10,019 bases of DNA. Origin: Clostridiales bacterium (GTDB lineage: Bacteria > Bacillota > Clostridia > Peptostreptococcales > T1SED10-28). A program made the position numbers and the translations under genes. Where the stretch lies: positions 1-10,019 of the forward strand of contig SLKF01000203.1 in assembly GCA_007134725.1 (NCBI GenBank), in the 5' to 3' direction. Shown here one piece after another: positions 6,811 to 10,019 of the stretch (position 1 is its first letter; the number at the start of each line of letters is the position of its first letter). The notes below the pieces were generated by a model that was not told the origin of the DNA, searched no databases, and saw nothing but the letters and a program-made list of their open reading frames with translations.

Positions 6811-7755
6811 TACTCGAATTCTTTGGCTAAGTCCTTTTAAGTCCTGAATATTTTCGATATTCATCATATGGACCGACTGATTGTTGTCCTTTGCAATTCG
6901 TTTGATAAAACCGCTTAAGGTTTTTCCGGGACCGATTTCAATAAAGGTATCCACCCCTTCAGCCATCATATATTCCATGGATTCCTGCCATTTTACCGAC
7001 TGGCTGACCTGTTTGACCAGGTTTGGGATCACATGGTACTCATCTTCCAGCATTCGGGCTTCCGTGTTGGTAATTACAGGAATTTCCGGACTTTTGATGA
7101 GGGCTTTTCGAAGTTCTGTTTCCAGTTTTCTTCCCGCAGGCTTTAAGAGACTGCTGTGAAAAGGAGCACTCACCGGTAAAATTACCGCTTTTCTCGCGCC
7201 CTTAGCCTTGGCAAGCTCCGCCGCCGCCTTTACGGCTTCAACCTCACCGGATATCACAATTTGAGCAGGGCTGTTATAGTTTGCCACTTCCACAATACCA
7301 TGGATTGACGCCTGCTGAATACATCCCAGCAAAATTGCCTTATCCAGACCTAATATCGCCGCCATGGCACCCACACCTTCCGGTACCGCTTCTTGCATAT
7401 ATCGCCCTCTTTTTTGAACAATAGCTACAGCGTCTTCAAAATCCAGGACTCCCGAAGATACTAAGGAAGTATACTCTCCAAGGCTAAGGCCTGCGGTCAT
7501 ATCACATTGAATTCCCTCTACTTCCAAGACTTCCAACAAGGCAACAGAGGTGGTCAGTATGGCAGGCTGGGTATTCTCGGTTTTTTTCAGATCCTCTTCC
7601 GTACCCTCAAAACATAAAGCTTTCATATCCATTCCTAAACGATCACTTGCCTGTTCAAACACCCTCCGGGCTACGGAGAAATTTTCATAAAATTCTTTTC
7701 CCATACCGGAGTACTGGGCGCCCTGTCCGGGAAATACAAATGCCACTTTTCCCAT
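6808..7755 (-). CDS. fabD: Malonyl-CoA:ACP transacylase
   Basis: Transfers the malonyl group from malonyl-CoA to ACP, supplying the extender unit for FabH and FabF. 315 residues, the usual size. Visible motifs: N-terminal FVFPGQGAQYSGMG (6-19), the nucleophile elbow GLSLGEY with Ser91, Arg116 that binds the malonyl carboxylate (QKRGRYMQ), His200 of the Ser-His pair (SAPFHSS), and the late EIGPGKTLSG motif. The elbow reads GLSLG where E. coli has GHSLG; I recall this as common in Gram-positive FabD and do not regard it as a defect. The ATG at 7755 has AAAGGAGG (7763-7770) 7 nt upstream, and only 2 nt separate it from the fabK stop, so the two are almost certainly co-transcribed and probably coupled. 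Confidence 0.97.
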   Translation of the reverse strand: MGKVAFVFPGQGAQYSGMGKEFYENFSVARRVFEQASDRLGMDMKALCFEGTEEDLKKTENTQPAILTTSVALLEVLEVEGIQCDMTAGLSLGEYTSLVSSGVLDFEDAVAIVQKRGRYMQEAVPEGVGAMAAILGLDKAILLGCIQQASIHGIVEVANYNSPAQIVISGEVEAVKAAAELAKAKGARKAVILPVSAPFHSSLLKPAGRKLETELRKALIKSPEIPVITNTEARMLEDEYHVIPNLVKQVSQSVKWQESMEYMMAEGVDTFIEIGPGKTLSGFIKRIAKDNNQSVHMMNIENIQDLKGLSQRIRV

Positions 7756-7757
7756 GA

Positions 7758-8705
7758 TTAACCCTCCTTTAATAATTCTGAAATCTTTTTATTATTTACG
7801 GCTACATCAGCGATGATTTCCTGAATGATTTCTTTGCAAGATTTTATTTCTTTTACCAGCCCCGCAACCTGCCCTGCCATCACGGATCCGCTGTCTACAT
7901 CTCCGTCAACTACAGCAAGTCTTAACTTACCAACCCCGGCTTCTTCAAGGGCTTCCTTCGAGGTATTTAATTTTTCCAACTTGATAAATTCCTTGGTAAA
8001 CTGATTTCTTAAAACTCTGACGGGATGTCCCGTACTTCTTGCAGTGACAACTGCATCCCGATCCTTGGCTGCAAGAACCTTTTGCTTGTATTTCTCATGA
8101 GCACTGCATTCGGTGGAACAGATAAAGCGGGTTCCAATTTGCACCCCTTCCGCCCCAAGACTAAGGGCCGCAAGCATGCCTCTGCCGTCGGCAATCCCCC
8201 CGGCAGCAATCACGGGAATCTTTACCGCATCCACCACTTGGGGTGTTAATGTCATAGTGGTTACCTCACCGATATGGCCTCCTGCTTCGGTTCCTTCAAT
8301 AATCACTGCATCGGCACCGATCTTTTCCATTCGTTGAGCTAAGGCCACGGAGGGTACCACAGGTAATACTTTGGTACCGATGGCTTTCAATCGTTCCATG
8401 TATTTTCCCGGACTACCGGCTCCCGTGGTAATCACCGGGATTCTCTCTTCAATCACCAAGGCTATAATATCTTCCACAAAGGGAGAAAGGAGCATGACAT
8501 TGACCCCGAAATCTTTATCGGTTAGGGTTCTGGCCCGTTTAATTTCTTTTTCGATGACTTCTCTCGGAGCATTTCCTCCGGCGATGATGCCGAGACCTCC
8601 GGCTTCCGATACGGCGGCCGCCAGGTCTGCATCGGAGACCCAGGCCATTCCTCCTTGAATAATAGGATAATCTATATTAAGTAGTTCAGTTATTCTCGTT
8701 TTCAT
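7758..8705 (-). CDS. fabK: Enoyl-ACP reductase II, FMN-dependent
   Basis: Catalyses the last step of each elongation cycle, reducing trans-2-enoyl-ACP with NAD(P)H through bound FMN. It is a TIM-barrel flavoprotein related to nitronate monooxygenase, not to the short-chain-dehydrogenase FabI. 315 residues, the family length. Seen: N-terminal YPIIQGGMAWVSD (13-25), glycine-rich GGLGIIAGGN (36-45), GTEAGGH with the catalytic His144 at the same number as in Streptococcus pneumoniae FabK, phosphate-binding IAAGGIADG, and ALSLGAEGVQIGTRF. The similarity to nitronate monooxygenase makes this family easy to misname; the fabH-fabK-fabD-fabG setting settles it. The ATG at 8705 is 3 nt after the fabH stop, with GAGGTG (8712-8717, spacer 6 nt) inside the end of fabH. 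Confidence 0.96.
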   Translation of the reverse strand: MKTRITELLNIDYPIIQGGMAWVSDADLAAAVSEAGGLGIIAGGNAPREVIEKEIKRARTLTDKDFGVNVMLLSPFVEDIIALVIEERIPVITTGAGSPGKYMERLKAIGTKVLPVVPSVALAQRMEKIGADAVIIEGTEAGGHIGEVTTMTLTPQVVDAVKIPVIAAGGIADGRGMLAALSLGAEGVQIGTRFICSTECSAHEKYKQKVLAAKDRDAVVTARSTGHPVRVLRNQFTKEFIKLEKLNTSKEALEEAGVGKLRLAVVDGDVDSGSVMAGQVAGLVKEIKSCKEIIQEIIADVAVNNKKISELLKEG

Positions 8706-8708
8706 TGT

Positions 8709-9710
8709 CTACACCTCTTTTGACCATTTTATTAAGCTTGATCCCCAGGTTAAGCCTCCACCGAAGGCTACCAGTAAAATATTCTCTCCCTTTATCAACT
8801 TCCCTTCTTTGGCTGCTTCATCCAAGGCCACGGGAATAGATCCTGCGGATAAATTTCCATATCTATGAAGGTTTACATACACTTTATCCTTAGACAGTTT
8901 CAGTCTCTTTGCCGCGGCATCAATAATTCGAATATTGGCTTGGTGGGGTACTAAAAAGTCCACATCTTCAATACCCAGTCCGCTTTTCTTTAAGACTTCC
9001 AAAGAGGACTGGCCCATGATTCGTACGGCGAACTTGAAAACCTCGTTGCCGTCCATAGCGATATAATGAAGTTTATTATTCACACTTTCATGACTGGCGG
9101 GAATTCTCGATCCCCCTGCCGGTTGTTTTAATACATCTCCCTTGGCACCGTTGGCCCCAAGCGTAATGCCTTGAATCCCGTAACCCTCTTCCACTTCTTG
9201 AAGAACGGCGGCTCCTGCCCCATCCCCAAAAAGCACACAGGTATTTCGGTCTTCCCAGTTTATGATTTTGCTGAGGGTCTCGGCTCCTATGATTAAAGCA
9301 TTTTTTGCCATGCCCCCTTGGATCATATTTTCTGCCACAGACATGGCATATATAAATCCGGAGCAGGCAGCTCCAACATCAAAGGCGATGGCTTTGGAAG
9401 CCCCCAAGTTTTTTTGCACAATACAGGCGGTGGACGGGAATGCCATATCCGGCGTTATGGTCGCCACAATAATCAAATCCACATCTTCCGCTTTCAGCCC
9501 ACTATCATCTAAGGCTTTTATGGCAGCCTCCGTAGCTAAGTCAGAAGTCGCCGTATCTTCATCCACTACATGGCGGCTTCCGATCCCTGTACGGGAACGA
9601 ATCCATTCATCGTTGGTGTCCACCATGGACTCCAGATCTTTATTGGTAAGAATTTTCTCCGGTAAGGCTTTTCCGGTACCGGTGATGCCGATACTTATTC
9701 TATGATTCAA
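8709..9710 (-). CDS. fabH: 3-oxoacyl-ACP synthase III (KAS III), probable UUG start
   Basis: Starts fatty acid synthesis by condensing acyl-CoA with malonyl-ACP; its acyl-CoA choice sets straight- or branched-chain products. With the TTG start at 9710 it has 333 residues and the Cys-His-Asn triad is Cys116 (GAACSGF), His256 (VPHQAN) and Asn286 (YGNLSAG). Also seen are DTNDEWIRSRTGI near the N-terminus, LFGDGAGA in the middle and the C-terminal AFGGGLTWGS loop. The start is uncertain. Tandem ATGs at 9719 and 9716 lie 0 and 3 nt from AGGAG and form part of an extended Shine-Dalgarno match (GGAGATGAT), whereas TTG at 9710 is 9 nt away and gives an N-terminus closer to family length. The residue after the catalytic Asn is Leu where Thr is usual. 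The plsX stop overlaps its ribosome binding site. Confidence 0.95.
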   Translation of the reverse strand: MNHRISIGITGTGKALPEKILTNKDLESMVDTNDEWIRSRTGIGSRHVVDEDTATSDLATEAAIKALDDSGLKAEDVDLIIVATITPDMAFPSTACIVQKNLGASKAIAFDVGAACSGFIYAMSVAENMIQGGMAKNALIIGAETLSKIINWEDRNTCVLFGDGAGAAVLQEVEEGYGIQGITLGANGAKGDVLKQPAGGSRIPASHESVNNKLHYIAMDGNEVFKFAVRIMGQSSLEVLKKSGLGIEDVDFLVPHQANIRIIDAAAKRLKLSKDKVYVNLHRYGNLSAGSIPVALDEAAKEGKLIKGENILLVAFGGGLTWGSSLIKWSKEV

Positions 9711-9714
9711 AATC

Positions 9715-9725
9715 ATCATCTCCTA
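9715..9725 (-). promoter_or_regulatory. fabH ribosome binding site overlapping the plsX stop codon
   Basis: TAGGAGATGAT on the minus strand. TAG (9723-9725) is the plsX stop. GGAGATGAT matches the full anti-Shine-Dalgarno complement GGAGGTGAT at 8 of 9 positions, so the ATGATG inside it may serve as ribosome binding sequence and not as the start. The TTG at 9710 is 9 nt after GGAG. Confidence 0.65.
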
Positions 9726-10019
9726 GTTTGTAAGGGTTTCCTGAATTTTATCTGAAATTTTCTCTACGATTTTATTATCCGCAAACCGTTTCCCTTGACG
9801 AAGGGCATTTTTGATGGCTTTGCCGTTAGAACTGCCGTGGGCCTTAATCAACACACCCTGCACCCCTAAGAAAGGAGCCCCTCCATGTTCGGTATAGTCA
9901 TAATCCTTTTTAATCTGTCGAAGTTCCGGCTTTAAGATCCCTGCGGCAATTTTTGTCATAAAGGATTTGGTAAATTTCTCTTTTAACAGATCAAACACCG
10001 TCATAAAAACCCCTTCGGT
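9723..10019 (-). CDS. plsX: Phosphate acyltransferase PlsX, C-terminal 98 residues only
   Basis: PlsX converts acyl-ACP to acyl-phosphate, the substrate of the membrane acyltransferase PlsY, and so links this fatty acid operon to phospholipid synthesis; it is a soluble, membrane-associated enzyme. The family is about 330 residues, so roughly the last third is visible; the frame is open to the right edge (first residues TEGVF), so the ATG at 10004 is internal and not a start. The recognisable part is the conserved block GGAPFLGVQG (from visible residue 46), followed by IKAHGSSNGKAIKNALRQ, which is characteristic of PlsX, and a C-terminal helix. The stop codon is part of the fabH ribosome binding site. 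plsX heading a fab cluster is standard in Firmicutes. The promoter and any FapR-type operator of the operon would lie beyond the window. Confidence 0.95.
   Translation of the reverse strand, partial: TEGVFMTVFDLLKEKFTKSFMTKIAAGILKPELRQIKKDYDYTEHGGAPFLGVQGVLIKAHGSSNGKAIKNALRQGKRFADNKIVEKISDKIQETLTN

Noticed and set aside
9262..9705. 147-codon plus-strand open frame opposite fabH
   Set aside because: It is antisense to the conserved FabH N-terminal half and its protein resembles nothing I recognise.
1..10019. A novel defence, mobile or biosynthetic system
   Set aside because: All genes are well-known core genes in a conserved order, and both gaps over 100 nt are explained by transcription signals. 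There are no integrases, repeats with spacers or unrecognised genes.

Overview
The window is a stretch of Firmicutes core genome, most likely from a Clostridia-class anaerobe of the Alkaliphilus/Clostridiaceae type. That placement is inferred from gene order, the use of FabK as enoyl-ACP reductase, strong GGAGG ribosome binding sites, UUG starts and moderate GC. No species can be named from the sequence alone. Every gene lies on the minus strand, so transcription runs from high to low coordinates. The plus strand is correspondingly pyrimidine-rich, and none of its open frames looks real.

Layout in transcription order: the 3' end of plsX (9723-10019, cut by the right edge), fabH (8709 to about 9710), fabK (7758-8705), fabD (6808-7755), fabG (6052-6795), acpP (5768-5998), fabF (4369-5610), an intrinsic terminator (4282-4326), a sigma-A type promoter with an extended -10 (4238-4267), rnc (3464-4186), and smc (1-3447, cut by the left edge, 1149 codons with no in-frame stop). 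From plsX to fabG the genes are 2-12 nt apart. Two stop codons sit inside the next gene's Shine-Dalgarno sequence (plsX/fabH and fabD/fabG), which points to translational coupling.

How the genes work together: FabD loads malonate onto ACP (AcpP). FabH condenses acyl-CoA with malonyl-ACP to start a chain. FabF elongates, FabG reduces the 3-keto group and FabK reduces the enoyl group. PlsX moves finished acyl chains from ACP to acyl-phosphate for phospholipid synthesis. The dehydratase (FabZ) and acetyl-CoA carboxylase are not in the window and fabF is followed by a terminator, so they must be encoded elsewhere. rnc (RNase III) and smc (condensin ATPase) form a second transcription unit with its own predicted promoter.

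The two noncoding stretches longer than 100 nt both hold signals. The acpP-fabF gap (5611-5767) has a strong hairpin without a U-tract and a 13-nt tandem repeat. The fabF-rnc gap (4187-4368) has the terminator, the promoter and a small palindrome. No gap exceeds 300 nt. I saw no RNA gene, CRISPR array, mobile element, phage gene or defence system. This is ordinary housekeeping DNA and I found no convincing novel system. The points worth a second look concern translation starts, intra-operon RNA structure and operon layout.
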